The position numbers and the translations under genes are program-made. The notes under the pieces are model-generated. The model saw only the letters and a list, made by a program, of their open reading frames with translations, was not told the DNA's origin and did no database searches. This document shows, one piece after another, positions 46,789-57,386 of a stretch of 64,000 bases of DNA. How positions within the stretch are numbered: position 1 is the stretch's first letter; every line of letters starts with the position of its first letter. Source of the stretch: an uncultured Amylibacter sp. (GTDB lineage: Bacteria > Pseudomonadota > Alphaproteobacteria > Rhodobacterales > Rhodobacteraceae); contig OY365738.1 in assembly GCA_959347345.1 (NCBI GenBank), positions 1,636,501 to 1,700,500 on the forward strand, written 5' to 3'.

Positions 46789-48108
46789 ATGACACTGGCT
46801 TGGTCGATTTATTTATGCGTGCTGTTTGTGCTGTTGGGCTTTGGTGGTCTGTCGGCGCAGATGTTGCGTAAGGCGAGCTTTGCCCAACTTGGCACGCGAA
46901 TCCGCTCGCGGATTCGTAATGGTTTTGAACGCGGTGCCGAGTGCTTGCCTGATTTGATTTGGCGCGAGGATGGGGGGAAATTGGTTTGGGCAAACCGTGC
47001 GTTTAGGGATAAAATGTCTGCCTTGGGTTATGACACACCCAGTCTTGCCCTGTTTCAAATTAACGGTGAAGCCACTCCCGCTGATATTGGTAGCACACCG
47101 ATTCGCGCCGTGCTGATGGATAAAGCTGCACCGCAAAAACTGCCGTTTAATCTGCAAACACTGACCTTTAAAAACCATAGTTATTTTCGGGCAATTTCGG
47201 CGGCAGAGGCGGCGCGTGCCGAAATAGGACGGCAAAAACTGGTGCAAAATATATCGCAAACTTTTATTTATGCCCCCGTTGGAATTGTGTTTTTTGATGC
47301 GGGTGGCAGTTTGACTATGTTTAATCCGCGTGTGTCAGAGCTGTTGAATTTATCCCCTGCGTGGCTTGCAGGTCAACCCAGTTTAAAGGAATTTCTGCAT
47401 CGCCTCCATGATAAGGGGACCTTGCCCGAACCACCCGATTTTAACGCGTGGTGCAAGCCTTTTGAAAACGCCTGTATGCCGAATAAAGCCAATCATGGGA
47501 TTGTTTTGGATACAGAAATGGGGCAGGAAATCGGGCAAAATAACGACCCGTTCCAGCCCGAAAAAATCCTATATGAAGAGGATTGGAATATGCCCAACGG
47601 GCAGATTTACCACGTCCGCGCCCACGCCCATCCGAATCAGGCTTTGTCTTTTTATATTGAGGATATAACTAATCATATCACCGTTGAACGCGAATATCGC
47701 GCCGATTTGAAAAGCCTCTATCGCGTGTTTGATGCCCTGCAAAGCGCGATTGTGATTTTTGATCGTACGGGGGCGGTGGCGTTTAGCAATCAAACCTTTG
47801 ATACCATGTGGGGCGAGGTTTTTTCCAGTGGTATTCCCCTGCGCACGATTGATTCGCTGATGGCGACTTGGACCGATCATTGCCAGCGAACGGGTGTGTT
47901 TAAAACCCTGCGCGATTTTGTTTTGCAGGCAGGTGTGCGGGAGGTTTGGATGACGGATATCATCACAAAAACCGGGCAGGATTTGGGATTGCGGGCGGTG
48001 CCGCTTGGCAATGGGCAGACGGTTTGTGAGTTTTATTTACAGGATAAATCCATAGGTCATCACCCGTCAAGGATAAGCGAATCGCCGTTTTTAACGGCGG
48101 AAGCATGA
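46789..48108 (+). CDS. PAS-domain membrane protein without a kinase domain
   Basis: This 439-residue protein has one N-terminal membrane segment (1-25) followed by PAS domains. LIWREDGGKLVWANRAFRDKM is at about 62, FIYAPVGIVFFDAGGSLTMFNPRVSELL at about 160, and SAIVIFDRTGAVAFSNQTFDTMWG at about 318. It occupies the place, just upstream of tsaE, where alphaproteobacteria usually carry a PAS sensor histidine kinase. Here the frame ends right after the last PAS domain, and no HisKA or HATPase sequence is present in the 93 bp before tsaE. It is either a truncated kinase or a stand-alone sensor. Confidence 0.8.
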   Translation: MTLAWSIYLCVLFVLLGFGGLSAQMLRKASFAQLGTRIRSRIRNGFERGAECLPDLIWREDGGKLVWANRAFRDKMSALGYDTPSLALFQINGEATPADIGSTPIRAVLMDKAAPQKLPFNLQTLTFKNHSYFRAISAAEAARAEIGRQKLVQNISQTFIYAPVGIVFFDAGGSLTMFNPRVSELLNLSPAWLAGQPSLKEFLHRLHDKGTLPEPPDFNAWCKPFENACMPNKANHGIVLDTEMGQEIGQNNDPFQPEKILYEEDWNMPNGQIYHVRAHAHPNQALSFYIEDITNHITVEREYRADLKSLYRVFDALQSAIVIFDRTGAVAFSNQTFDTMWGEVFSSGIPLRTIDSLMATWTDHCQRTGVFKTLRDFVLQAGVREVWMTDIITKTGQDLGLRAVPLGNGQTVCEFYLQDKSIGHHPSRISESPFLTAEA

Positions 48109-48201
48109 TGGGGTCATTTTACCCGTTAATTTTACCCTTGAAACCCCGCGTGGATTGCCCTAGACTTGCCCCCAAAACACGCTATAAATTTGGGGCAGAT
48201 T

Positions 48202-48696
48202 GTGAATACGCAGATTATCTTATCATCCGAAATCCAAACCCAGGATTTGGCACGGCGCATCGCGCCCATGCTGAAACAGGGGGATGTTTTATTGCTCTAT
48301 GGTGATTTGGGGGCGGGCAAATCCACCTTTGCCCGCGCTCTTATCCAAACGTTTTTGCGCGATAAAACCCAAACCATTCCATCGCCGACTTTTACCCTGA
48401 TGCAAACTTATGATGGGGAGGACATTGCGATTTGCCACGCCGATTTATATCGTTTGATGGACGCGGGGGAGCTGGAAGAACTGGGGCTTTATGACGAATT
48501 CACCCGTGCTTTGTGTTTGATAGAATGGCCAGATATCCTCGGCGATTCTGTGCCAAGCCACGCCTTGCATTGTCGGTTTGGCATTGTGTCGGAACACCAA
48601 CGCGTTCTGTCATTTCAATCCCAACATTCGCGTTGGACGGATTTTTTTAACACCCAAATTGGCGATGTATTGCCAAAAGAAATGGCGAAGATATGA
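48202..48696 (+). CDS. tsaE: tRNA threonylcarbamoyladenosine biosynthesis protein TsaE
   Basis: TsaE is the ATPase that drives the TsaBD complex in making t6A37. The 164-residue protein has the Walker A motif YGDLGAGKSTFARALI, then PSPTFTLMQTYDG and HADLYRLMDAGELEELGL. A GTG at 48202 is the best start because it follows a GGGGC sequence and fits the family N-terminus; a TTG further upstream is less likely. It overlaps amgK by 4 bp and heads a tightly coupled run through addA. Confidence 0.93.
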   Translation: MNTQIILSSEIQTQDLARRIAPMLKQGDVLLLYGDLGAGKSTFARALIQTFLRDKTQTIPSPTFTLMQTYDGEDIAICHADLYRLMDAGELEELGLYDEFTRALCLIEWPDILGDSVPSHALHCRFGIVSEHQRVLSFQSQHSRWTDFFNTQIGDVLPKEMAKI

Positions 48697-49733
48697 CCCC
48701 CCGCGCCGATATGATTGAGGTATTTTTGCAAACCGCGGGCTGGGCAAGTGCCAGTCGCAAGCCGTTAAAAACCGATGCGTCAAACCGCCATTATACCCGT
48801 TTGAATGACGGTAAAATCAGCCGTTTGCTGATGGATGCCAATCCCGATTTGGGCGAGGATGTCGCGCCCTTTATCGCTATCACCGCGATGTTGCTGGAAC
48901 GCGGATTGTCCGCGCCACAGATTTATCACGCCGATATAAAAAACGGTTTTTTATTGATAGAGGATTTTGGCGATGCTTTGTTTAAGACGGTTTGTGATAG
49001 CGATTCCACGCAAGAAACCGCAGAAGAAACTACACTTTATAACGCGGCGATTGATGTGCTGGTGAAATTGCATAAGACTCCCGCGCCCGAAACCCTTGCC
49101 GTTTATGATATTAAAACCTACCTGCGGGAGGCCGCACTTTTAACCGAATGGTATGTGCCAGCGTTTGCCGATAAAAATGCGGATGCGACCGAGTATCATA
49201 AAATTATCACCGCCCTTTGTTCCCCGTTAATGGACGAAAAAACATTAACCCTACGCGATTACCATGCTGAAAATTTAATCTGGCTACCCACGCGAACGGG
49301 CGAAGCTCGTGTTGGTTTGCTGGATTATCAAGACGCGTTATTGGGGCATGCGGGTTATGATTTGGTTTCACTCTTAATGGATGCGCGGCGTGATACTTCT
49401 GCGGATTTGCGCGAGTCCATGCTGTTGCGTTATACCGAAAAACGCGGACTTACAGATGCGGCAAAAACGCAATTTATATCCGCCTATCATCGGGCTGGCG
49501 CACAAAGGAATTGCAAAATTTTGGGGATTTTCACCCGTTTGTGCGTGCGTGATGGTAAGGCGCAATATGGTGATTTATTGCCCCGTGTTTGGCAACATTT
49601 ACAATCCGCGTTGCACCATCCCGATTGCCAGGAGCTGGCAAATTGGGTTGATAAAAATATCCCCGCACCCACGCCAAATTTAATTGCCGAATTAAAAACC
49701 AGAGCAACCAGCACCAAAGGAAATCCAAAATGA
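48693..49733 (+). CDS. amgK: AmgK-like anomeric MurNAc/GlcNAc kinase
   Basis: This 346-residue protein has the aminoglycoside-phosphotransferase kinase fold. TLRDYHAENLIWL carries the catalytic Asp and Asn, and LLDYQDALLGHAGYDLVSLLMDARR is the metal-binding segment. In proteobacteria without MurQ, AmgK phosphorylates MurNAc at the anomeric carbon for cell-wall recycling, and its gene is next to murU exactly as here. It overlaps both neighbours by 4 bp. The sugar specificity is inferred from this pairing. Confidence 0.87.
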   Translation: MTPRADMIEVFLQTAGWASASRKPLKTDASNRHYTRLNDGKISRLLMDANPDLGEDVAPFIAITAMLLERGLSAPQIYHADIKNGFLLIEDFGDALFKTVCDSDSTQETAEETTLYNAAIDVLVKLHKTPAPETLAVYDIKTYLREAALLTEWYVPAFADKNADATEYHKIITALCSPLMDEKTLTLRDYHAENLIWLPTRTGEARVGLLDYQDALLGHAGYDLVSLLMDARRDTSADLRESMLLRYTEKRGLTDAAKTQFISAYHRAGAQRNCKILGIFTRLCVRDGKAQYGDLLPRVWQHLQSALHHPDCQELANWVDKNIPAPTPNLIAELKTRATSTKGNPK

Positions 49734-50431
49734 CCGCGCCCAATACTGCCCTTATTTTTGGCGCGGGGTTCGGCACGCGGATGGGGGTGCTGACGCAAAC
49801 CTGCCCGAAACCTCTGTTAAAAATAAAAAACCGCGCGATGATTGATTACGCAATAGACCATACGGACGACCTGAATATAAAGACTTTTATCAATATCCAT
49901 TATCTGGCAGAGCAGATGAAAACCCATTTTGCGCCCCGCCCCGATATAACGCTTATCCATGAAACCCCCGATATTTTTGAAACGGGGGGGGGGTTGAAAA
50001 ACGCAAACCGTACCATGCAAAGCAACCCGGTTTTTACCATGAATTCGGATTGTTTATTTTTGAATAAAAATCCCTTGGCGGAGTTAATGGAGTCTTGGAA
50101 TGACGCAACTATGGATGCCTTGCTTTTGCTGGTTCGGCGCACCTGCGCAATGGGATATAAAGGCACGGGTGATTTTAATTTGGACGGCGAATCGCGCCTG
50201 ATAAATAAAACCACGCAAGCCGATTTTATTTATTCGGGGGCGCAGATTATTAAAACCGAAGGGCTATGCGATATAAAAGAAACCTGTTTTTCCCTAACCG
50301 AAGTGTGGCAAAATCTAATAAAACAAAACCGTATTTTTGGTGTCATTTATGATGGAGATTGGCTGGACGCGGGACACACGGACGGATTAAAACTCGCACA
50401 ATTAAAATTTTCACAGGGCGCAGTGTTATGA
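49730..50431 (+). CDS. murU: MurU-like N-acetylmuramate alpha-1-phosphate uridylyltransferase
   Basis: This 233-residue nucleotidyltransferase has the GT-A motif ALIFGAGFGTRMGVLTQTCPKPLLKI at the N-terminus and HYLAEQM, IHETPDIFETGGGLKNA and FTMNSDCLFL further on. With AmgK it turns MurNAc-1-phosphate into UDP-MurNAc, bypassing de novo synthesis and MurA, the fosfomycin target. The canonical GAG-x-GTRM loop is intact. It overlaps amgK upstream and addB downstream by 4 bp each. Confidence 0.88.
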   Translation: MTAPNTALIFGAGFGTRMGVLTQTCPKPLLKIKNRAMIDYAIDHTDDLNIKTFINIHYLAEQMKTHFAPRPDITLIHETPDIFETGGGLKNANRTMQSNPVFTMNSDCLFLNKNPLAELMESWNDATMDALLLLVRRTCAMGYKGTGDFNLDGESRLINKTTQADFIYSGAQIIKTEGLCDIKETCFSLTEVWQNLIKQNRIFGVIYDGDWLDAGHTDGLKLAQLKFSQGAVL

Positions 50432-53409
50432 TGTTCCAACCCGCCCCGACTCCGCGTGTTTTCGCCCAACCTTTTGGCTGTGATTTTCTGGCAGATTTCC
50501 TAACCCATCTGCATGAGAGATTAAAAAACCAACCACCAGAGACCATGGCGGATATTGATATTTTCGTCAATGCGCAGCGATTAAAACGCCGTCTGTTATC
50601 CATGCTCTCGCAAAATAACGCGGGCTTTTTGCCACGGATTCATCTTATCACCCACCTGCATGATTATCAGAAAAATCCGATTGCCTCGCCCGCCGAAAAC
50701 CCGCCCTTGCGTCGCCGTTTGTTACTGGCGCAAACCGTGCGCACCCTATTGCAAAACCAACCCGATATTGCCCCGCCCGCGGCCAGTTATGATTTGGCCG
50801 ATTCGCTGGCGGGGCTGCTCGATGAGATGCATGAACACGGCGTCCCCGCCGATATATTTGAAACTTTAACCTTGGATAATCAGTCCGAATATTGGCAACG
50901 TAGTTTGCAATTTTTGAATATAATCGCGCGGTATGATGCCGATAATGAACTGCTTGATACGCACAAACGCCAAAAATATATGGCAGAGCATTATGAAAAA
51001 CTCTGGCAAACCGTGCCACCACAAAACCCGGTTTTTGTTATTGGCTCGACGGGTTCGCGCGCGCCGACCGCAATTTTTATGCGCGCCGTTGCACGACTGC
51101 CACAGGGGTGCGTGATTTTGCCGGGCTTTGATAGGGATTTGCCGGACGCAGCGTGGCAGGCTTTGCAGACCCGCGCCGATACGTTTGAACATAGTCAATC
51201 TGCGCTGGCTCGGTTTTTGAAAACGTTGGATATACCACCGAAACAAATCCCGCTTTGGGGGGAGGCAAAAACCCACAATCGCGCCCGCGAACAATTGGTA
51301 TCTCTGGCTTTGCGTCCCGCTCCGCTCAGCGATCAGTGGTATAAAGACGGGCGTGCGGCGGCGGATGATTTGCCCCTCGCCAGCGCGGATGTAACTATGG
51401 TGGAGGCGAATGATGATCAGGAAGAAGCCCTATCCATCGCGTTAATTTTGCGCCACGCGATAGAGGATAAAAAATCTGCCATGGTGATTGCGCCGAATAC
51501 CGATTTGGCGCGGCGGATTGCCACGAATTTATTGCGCTGGGGGATTGTCGCGGATAACAGCGTGGGTGAGGTTTTGTCCGCCTGTCCCAGTGGTGTGTTT
51601 ATGCGGCTCTGCGCCGAATCGATGGGGCGGGATTTGGATTTGCCGACATTTCTGGCGATATTAAAACACCCGATGACGCGGGCGATGGACGCGGAGGATC
51701 GTATTAAACATCTCACGCAAACCCGCGATTTGGAACGTTATATTTTGCGCGGTGGCGCGGCGGTGTTGGGGATTGAGACCTTATTAAATATCGCGCGGGA
51801 TTCTAAAAAATTAAATGTATCTGCCGAGTGGCTGGATTGGTTGGATGCGGTTTTTAAACCTTTGGAAAATAAAACCGACCGCCCCTTGACCGATTGGGTT
51901 GCCTTGCACGACTCCATGATGGGGCTTTTGACTACGGGCAAAACCGAAGCCCCCAGCCCCGCCCTTTGGGCAAAAACCAGTGGCAAGCAATGTTTTGAGA
52001 AATTTAAAGAGCTGAAAGAAAACGCGACATTCGGCGGGGTGATGACTCCGTTTGATTATCACGCGTTAATCGGGTTTATTTTATCCGCGCCAGAAATTCG
52101 CGCGATGGCGCAGGCCGCCCATCCGTTGGTCGCGATTCGTGGCACTTTGGAAGCCCGCGCTCAAGGTGCGGATTTGGTGATAATGAGCAGTTTGAACGAA
52201 GGCACTTGGCCGCACAGAGCCAAACCCGATGCGTGGCTGAACCGCCCCTTGCGTCAGCAAATCGGGCTGTCTTTGCCAGAGCAACATATCGGCCTTGCCG
52301 CCCATGATTTCCAAACCGCGATTACGGCAAACGAAGTTATCCTCAGCCGCTCTTTACGCACGGGCGACACGCCGAATATTGCGGCGCGGTGGCTATCGCG
52401 TCTGACCAATCTTTTTGTCGGTCTGGGCGAGGGTGGGCAGGCACAATATAACGCGATGAAAACACGCGGGCAGGTTTGGACGCGACTTGCCCGTGGGCTG
52501 GATAAACCTGAAACCGCGATGGCTGGCGCACTCCGCCCCGCCCCGATTTTACCAACAAATATTGGGTTAAAACGGCTGAGCGTCACGCAGATTAAAACTC
52601 TGATTTTGGACCCGTATCAAATCTATGCCCGCGCGATTTTGGACTTAAAAAAAATCCCCCCCTTGGGGCAAACCGCCGATGCGCTGGTGCGCGGCACGAC
52701 CCTGCATCAATGTATGGAGGATTTTATCAAAACCACGCAAAACGGTCTGCCCGATGACGCGGACGAACTGCTGATAAAAATTGCCAAACAAGTGATGGAG
52801 GACACCGTGCCGTGGCCTGCGATTCGTCAGCTTTGGCTGGGGCGGATGGCGAGTATTGCCAAGGATTTTATTACCGCCGAAATAACACGGCGCGGGATGG
52901 CGACTCCGTTTGAATTGGAATTGGCGGGTTATTTAGACCTGCCTGATTTGGATTTTCGCCTGACCGTAAAAGCCGATAGAATCGATAAAAATCCCAACGG
53001 CGCGATGCATATTTTTGATTATAAATCGGGCACGATTCCCACTGCCAAACAGGTTGATTATTTTGATAAACAGCTTTTGCTTAGCGGGGCAATTTTGCAA
53101 CAAGGCGGGTTTGAAAATCTGCCTGCCAGTGCGGTTGCTCATTTGGAATATATCAGTTTGGGGCGGGATTTGAAAACCTATGCTGTGCCGATGGACGCGA
53201 GTCCGATTGAAACCGCTTGGGCAGAATTTCGCGAACTTATCGCGGGCTATCAAAACCAAACACGCGGGTTTGTCGCGCGGGATAAACCCAGCTTTATCAG
53301 TTATGAGTCGGATTACGATCACCTTGCAAGGTACGGCGAATGGAACGATAGCGACACGCCGATTGCGCAGAAATTAACGACAAAATTAACGGGGGCGAAA
53401 GATGACTAA
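50428..53409 (+). CDS. addB: ATP-dependent helicase/nuclease AddB
   Basis: AddB is the second subunit of the AddAB double-strand-break end-processing complex that prepares DNA for RecA. This 993-residue alphaproteobacterial form has the family N-terminus VFAQPFGCDFLADFL and the central PLVAIRGTLEARAQGADLVIMSSLNEGTWP block. The C-terminal RecB-type nuclease motif is AMHIFDYKSGTIPTAKQ. The start ATG overlaps the murU stop. The iron-sulfur cysteines of Bacillus AddB are not evident, as expected for this class. It overlaps addA by 8 bp. Confidence 0.92.
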   Translation: MMFQPAPTPRVFAQPFGCDFLADFLTHLHERLKNQPPETMADIDIFVNAQRLKRRLLSMLSQNNAGFLPRIHLITHLHDYQKNPIASPAENPPLRRRLLLAQTVRTLLQNQPDIAPPAASYDLADSLAGLLDEMHEHGVPADIFETLTLDNQSEYWQRSLQFLNIIARYDADNELLDTHKRQKYMAEHYEKLWQTVPPQNPVFVIGSTGSRAPTAIFMRAVARLPQGCVILPGFDRDLPDAAWQALQTRADTFEHSQSALARFLKTLDIPPKQIPLWGEAKTHNRAREQLVSLALRPAPLSDQWYKDGRAAADDLPLASADVTMVEANDDQEEALSIALILRHAIEDKKSAMVIAPNTDLARRIATNLLRWGIVADNSVGEVLSACPSGVFMRLCAESMGRDLDLPTFLAILKHPMTRAMDAEDRIKHLTQTRDLERYILRGGAAVLGIETLLNIARDSKKLNVSAEWLDWLDAVFKPLENKTDRPLTDWVALHDSMMGLLTTGKTEAPSPALWAKTSGKQCFEKFKELKENATFGGVMTPFDYHALIGFILSAPEIRAMAQAAHPLVAIRGTLEARAQGADLVIMSSLNEGTWPHRAKPDAWLNRPLRQQIGLSLPEQHIGLAAHDFQTAITANEVILSRSLRTGDTPNIAARWLSRLTNLFVGLGEGGQAQYNAMKTRGQVWTRLARGLDKPETAMAGALRPAPILPTNIGLKRLSVTQIKTLILDPYQIYARAILDLKKIPPLGQTADALVRGTTLHQCMEDFIKTTQNGLPDDADELLIKIAKQVMEDTVPWPAIRQLWLGRMASIAKDFITAEITRRGMATPFELELAGYLDLPDLDFRLTVKADRIDKNPNGAMHIFDYKSGTIPTAKQVDYFDKQLLLSGAILQQGGFENLPASAVAHLEYISLGRDLKTYAVPMDASPIETAWAEFRELIAGYQNQTRGFVARDKPSFISYESDYDHLARYGEWNDSDTPIAQKLTTKLTGAKDD

Positions 53410-56400
53410 CCCCGCCACCCGCGCCCAAAATATCGCGGCGACTCCCAGTCTTTCCACTTGGGTGAATGCCAACGCGGGCAGCGGCAAAACCCGCGTTTTA
53501 ACCAACCGAGTCGCCCGATTATTATTGCACGGCACCGACCCGCAACGGATTTTATGCCTGACCTATACCAACGCCGCGGCGGCAGAAATGCAAACCCGAT
53601 TGTTCGCCCATTTGGGCAGTTGGGCGATGTTGGGCGAAGACGATTTACGCGAGACTCTGGAATCCTTGGGCGAGGATAAATCGTTTTTGGATACGGAAAC
53701 CCTGAACCGCGCAAGGCGGCTTTTCGCCAATGCCTTGGAAACTCCGGGTGGTTTGAAAATCCAAACCATCCATGCTTTTTGCGATTCTTTATTACGGCGG
53801 TTTCCGATGGAAGCGGGAGTCTCGCCCCATTTTAAATTGATGGAAGAGCGCGATCAACGGGTGCTTCGCAGTCAGGTTTTGGAACAATTGGCGCAAAGCA
53901 CTGATGCGCCCGCGTTGGAAATATTGGCGCGGTTTATGACCGATTTGGAACCCGATGATTTGCTGGCGGCGATTCAAAAACATAAAAAAGAGTTTGACCG
54001 AATCCCCACCCCGCAGGATTTTGGATTGACGGGAAATGAAAGCCTTGATAGCCTTATTGCCGAATTTTTATCCGATGACATACGTGCATTTCTAACAGGG
54101 TTGATTGAACCGATGATACAGGGAAAAGCAACCGACCAGAAAAACAGCGCGTTTTTAAACGCGGCAATGAGAGCCGATTCGCCCACCGATATTTTGAACG
54201 GATTGAAAAAATTATTCCTAACAGGCACGGGTGATGTGCGTAAAAAATTATTCCCAACCCAAGCGGTTTTGGCAAAGGGGCATCCAGCCCATCAAACCAT
54301 CGCAACCCTTGCCGTGCAATTCGGCGACATGTATGATAGTATAAAATCCATCCAAGAATACGTGCGCACCCGTGCCTTGCACAATTTTGCGCGGGCGTAT
54401 CTTATCCGTTATCAGGCCGCGAAAACGCAAATGGCCGCCTTGGATTACGACGATTTGATTTTATTGGCAGAGCGATTGTTGACTCTGCCAGAGGTCGCGC
54501 CGTGGGTTCTCTATCGTTTGGACGCGGGGCTGGAACATATTTTGGTTGATGAATCCCAAGACACCAGCCCGCGTCAATGGCAAATTATCCAAACCTTGCA
54601 CAGCGATTTTACCGACGGATCTTCGGCGAATTTGGCACAGCGCACCTTGTTTGTTGTTGGCGATGAAAAGCAATCTATTTATTCTTTTCAAGGTGCAGAC
54701 CCAGAGGTTTTTACCAAAAAGAAAAATCAGTTTCAAACCGCCCTGCAAAATGTCGGGGAGGATTTGCAAGAGGAAAAGTTGCTCTATTCTTTCCGCACGG
54801 GGCCGGCGATTTTGCGATTGGTTGATCGCCTGTTTGCCACGATAGAATACCCGCCGTTTAATGCGGATATAAAGCATGAAAGTTTTCACACGGATAAAAA
54901 TGGGCGTGTGGATTTGTGGCCGTTTATTGAAAAAAACGACCCCCCAGAGATGCCGAAATGGTTTGAACCTTTGGCCGCGCCCAGCACCGAAGCACCGCAC
55001 CTCACCCTTGCCGAAGACATCGCGACACAGATAAAAACCATCCTTACCAACCCGCCTTTGATAGAAAAAGACGGGTGCGACAAACCCTTGCAAGCGGGGG
55101 ATATTTTAATTCTTTTGCGCCGTCGCTCGCCGTTATTTCACGCGATTATTAAAGAGCTGAAAAAAAATGGCTTGGCAGTTTCGGGTGCGGATTCTTTTAA
55201 AATAAAACAAGAATTGGCGGTTTGTGATATTTTATCGCTGCTACATTTTGCCCTGTTGCCGAGCGATAATTTATCCCTTGCCGAAGCCCTGCGATCGCCC
55301 TTGTTTAACCTGTCCGAGCAAGATCTTTTTACCCTTGCTTACGGTCGCGGCGATAAAACGCTTTGGCAGGTCTTGCAAGAAAAACAAACGGACTATCAAT
55401 CCGCCCATGATATTTTGCGCGATATTTTGGCACATACCGATTTCCTGCGTCCGTACGAAATGATAGAGCGGATTTTAATCCACCACGGCGGGCGTAAAAA
55501 AATGATTGCGCGATTGGGCGAAGAAATAGAGGATGCGTTGGATGAACTTTTGGCGCAGGCGTTGAAATTTGAAACCAGCAATGCGGCGAGTCTCAGCGGA
55601 TTTTTGCAGTGGTTTGCCGCCGATGATTTGACGATAAAACGCGCCTTGGACGGGCAGTTAAATCAAATACGGGTGATGACGATTCACGGGGCAAAGGGGC
55701 TGGAATCGCCTTTGGTCATTCTGCCTGATACGGCCGAGCGGCGCACGCCAAACACGGATAAGATATTAAAAACGGATGATGGTATGTTGGTTTGGGCGAG
55801 TCGCAAGGATGAGGCTTCGCAAGCGCAATTGGCCTTGGCTGAGCGGAATAAACAAAAACGGGCAGAGGAAGAATTGCGCCTGCTTTATGTCGCCATGACT
55901 CGCGCCGAATCGTGGCTGATAGTCTGCGGCGCGGGCAGTCGCGGGCAGAGTGGAGAGACTTGGTACGATTTGGTGGAGGCCGCGATGCGCGGGCAAAGTG
56001 TCGCCTATGATTTGGCTGGGCAAACCATCCAGCGTTTGGAAACGGGCGATTGGCAACAGGTGGATGCGCCTGATTCTCCCGTGCAAAAAACCGCCACAGA
56101 AAAACCCAACTGGACGCAAACCAAACCCGCGTCGAGTCCACGACCAGCCCAACCGTTAAGCCCTAGCCGTTTGCTACCCGATACACACACGGAGGACGCG
56201 ATAGATATAAAACCGCGTGAGCAGGAAGATTTACCCGCCCAAACTCCTGCCCAAACCGCGGCGCAAAACGCGGCAAAGTCTTGGGGGCTTGGCGTGCATC
56301 TTTTATTGGAACATTTGCCAAATTATCCGCCAGAGCAATGGCACGAGATTGCTACGGCTCTGTTGTCTGACGCACCCGACCCAGACCAAACCCCCGCGAT

Positions 56401-56806
56401 AATAAAGCAAGCAACCAACCTGCTGGGCGATAAAACCCTCGCCTTTCTTTTCGGCAAAAACAGCCATGCCGAAATTGGCATAACCGCGCCCAGTATCGCG
56501 CCTTTGTTAAAGAACCACGCGATGCGTGGTTATATTGATCGGCTGATAATTGACCCCACCCGCATTCTGGCGGTGGATTACAAAAGCCATAGCACCCCGC
56601 CGACCTCGCCTGAGACCACGCCCGACTCTATCCTTGCCCAGATGGGTGCGTATCATTATGGGCTGGGGCAGATTTACCCCGACCGCGATATTGAAACGGC
56701 GATTTTATGGACGCGCACCGCGACCTTGATGCCTTTGCCAAAAGATTTGATTTATGCGGCTTTGGAGAAAATAAAACCGCTTGACCTTGCGCCGAAAACC
56801 GATTAA
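53402..56806 (+). CDS. addA: ATP-dependent helicase/nuclease AddA
   Basis: AddA is the UvrD-like helicase and nuclease subunit of AddAB. The 1134-residue protein has Walker A ANAGSGKT (residues 23-30), [15 protein letters not shown], the Walker B region [33 protein letters not shown] and [19 protein letters not shown]. The C-terminal nuclease motif is [10 protein letters not shown] Pro/Thr/Gln-rich linker (about 895-960) separates the helicase and nuclease parts. It is the last gene of the tsaE-addA run, with trxA 44 bp beyond. Confidence 0.95.
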   Translation: MTNPATRAQNIAATPSLSTWVNANAGSGKTRVLTNRVARLLLHGTDPQRILCLTYTNAAAAEMQTRLFAHLGSWAMLGEDDLRETLESLGEDKSFLDTETLNRARRLFANALETPGGLKIQTIHAFCDSLLRRFPMEAGVSPHFKLMEERDQRVLRSQVLEQLAQSTDAPALEILARFMTDLEPDDLLAAIQKHKKEFDRIPTPQDFGLTGNESLDSLIAEFLSDDIRAFLTGLIEPMIQGKATDQKNSAFLNAAMRADSPTDILNGLKKLFLTGTGDVRKKLFPTQAVLAKGHPAHQTIATLAVQFGDMYDSIKSIQEYVRTRALHNFARAYLIRYQAAKTQMAALDYDDLILLAERLLTLPEVAPWVLYRLDAGLEHILVDESQDTSPRQWQIIQTLHSDFTDGSSANLAQRTLFVVGDEKQSIYSFQGADPEVFTKKKNQFQTALQNVGEDLQEEKLLYSFRTGPAILRLVDRLFATIEYPPFNADIKHESFHTDKNGRVDLWPFIEKNDPPEMPKWFEPLAAPSTEAPHLTLAEDIATQIKTILTNPPLIEKDGCDKPLQAGDILILLRRRSPLFHAIIKELKKNGLAVSGADSFKIKQELAVCDILSLLHFALLPSDNLSLAEALRSPLFNLSEQDLFTLAYGRGDKTLWQVLQEKQTDYQSAHDILRDILAHTDFLRPYEMIERILIHHGGRKKMIARLGEEIEDALDELLAQALKFETSNAASLSGFLQWFAADDLTIKRALDGQLNQIRVMTIHGAKGLESPLVILPDTAERRTPNTDKILKTDDGMLVWASRKDEASQAQLALAERNKQKRAEEELRLLYVAMTRAESWLIVCGAGSRGQSGETWYDLVEAAMRGQSVAYDLAGQTIQRLETGDWQQVDAPDSPVQKTATEKPNWTQTKPASSPRPAQPLSPSRLLPDTHTEDAIDIKPREQEDLPAQTPAQTAAQNAAKSWGLGVHLLLEHLPNYPPEQWHEIATALLSDAPDPDQTPAIIKQATNLLGDKTLAFLFGKNSHAEIGITAPSIAPLLKNHAMRGYIDRLIIDPTRILAVDYKSHSTPPTSPETTPDSILAQMGAYHYGLGQIYPDRDIETAILWTRTATLMPLPKDLIYAALEKIKPLDLAPKTD

Positions 56807-56850
56807 ACGGGGGGTATCAATTTCAATTTAACCAAAGAAAGACCCCCCTT

Positions 56851-57189
56851 ATGAGCCAAGATAACAGCCAAACAATAGCCGTCAGCGATGCAACTTTTGA
56901 TGCAGAAGTGAAACAAAGCCCCATCCCCGTTGTCGTGGATTTCTGGGCAGAATGGTGCGGACCGTGCCGTCAAATCGCCCCCGCCTTGGAGGAATTGGCG
57001 GTGGAATACGCTGGTCGTGTGAAAATCGCCAAGGTCAATGTCGATGAAAATCCAAACGCCCCTGCCGAATTGGGTGTGCGCGGCATCCCCGCGTTATTTA
57101 TGTTCAAAGACGGTGTTGCCGTATCCAATAAAACTGGCGCCGCGCCGAAATCCGCCTTGGAAGACTGGATTAAAGGGGCGATTGTTTAG
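56851..57189 (+). CDS. trxA: thioredoxin
   Basis: This 112-residue protein is a canonical cytosolic thioredoxin with [21 protein letters not shown] (active site WCGPC at 35-39) and [13 protein letters not shown] with the cis-proline. It reduces protein disulfides such as those of ribonucleotide reductase. It follows addA, as in many alphaproteobacteria. An AAAGAAAG sequence precedes the start. Confidence 0.96.
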   Translation: MSQDNSQTIAVSDATFDAEVKQSPIPVVVDFWAEWCGPCRQIAPALEELAVEYAGRVKIAKVNVDENPNAPAELGVRGIPALFMFKDGVAVSNKTGAAPKSALEDWIKGAIV

Positions 57190-57213
57190 TTTTTTGTTTT
57201 TTGCAAAAAACGC

Positions 57214-57242
57214 TTGCAGAATGTTAAAAAACCACCTATAAG
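57214..57242 (+). promoter_or_regulatory. predicted promoter of tRNA-Cys
   Basis: TTGCAG (57214-57219) and TATAAG (57237-57242) with 17-bp spacing, 41 bp before the tRNA. Confidence 0.55.
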
Positions 57243-57282
57243 CAATCCACCTGAGGGGTGCTATTGGCATCCTAAAATTTGA

Positions 57283-57356
57283 GGCGAGTTGGCGGAATGG
57301 TTACGCAGCGGATTGCAAATCCGTGTATATCGGTTCGATTCCGATACTCGCCTCCA
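57283..57356 (+). tRNA. tRNA-Cys (GCA)
   Basis: The 74-nt cloverleaf has acceptor GGCGAGT/ACTCGCC, anticodon GCA at 57315-57317, T-loop GGTTCGATTCC and a gene-encoded CCA end. The following membrane-protein gene starts 30 bp downstream. Confidence 0.95.
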
Positions 57357-57386
57357 TTTTTATGGTTTGGGTAAAGGCACAATTAT

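Noticed and set aside
48105..48305. Remnant of a histidine kinase domain between the PAS gene and tsaE
   Set aside because: Translation of the gap in all frames shows no H-box, N-box or G-box; the frame there is a shadow of tsaE.
53406..56190. Several long open frames on the minus strand opposite addA
   Set aside because: They are antisense frames left open by codon bias. They lack family motifs and ribosome-binding sites, while addA itself is intact.
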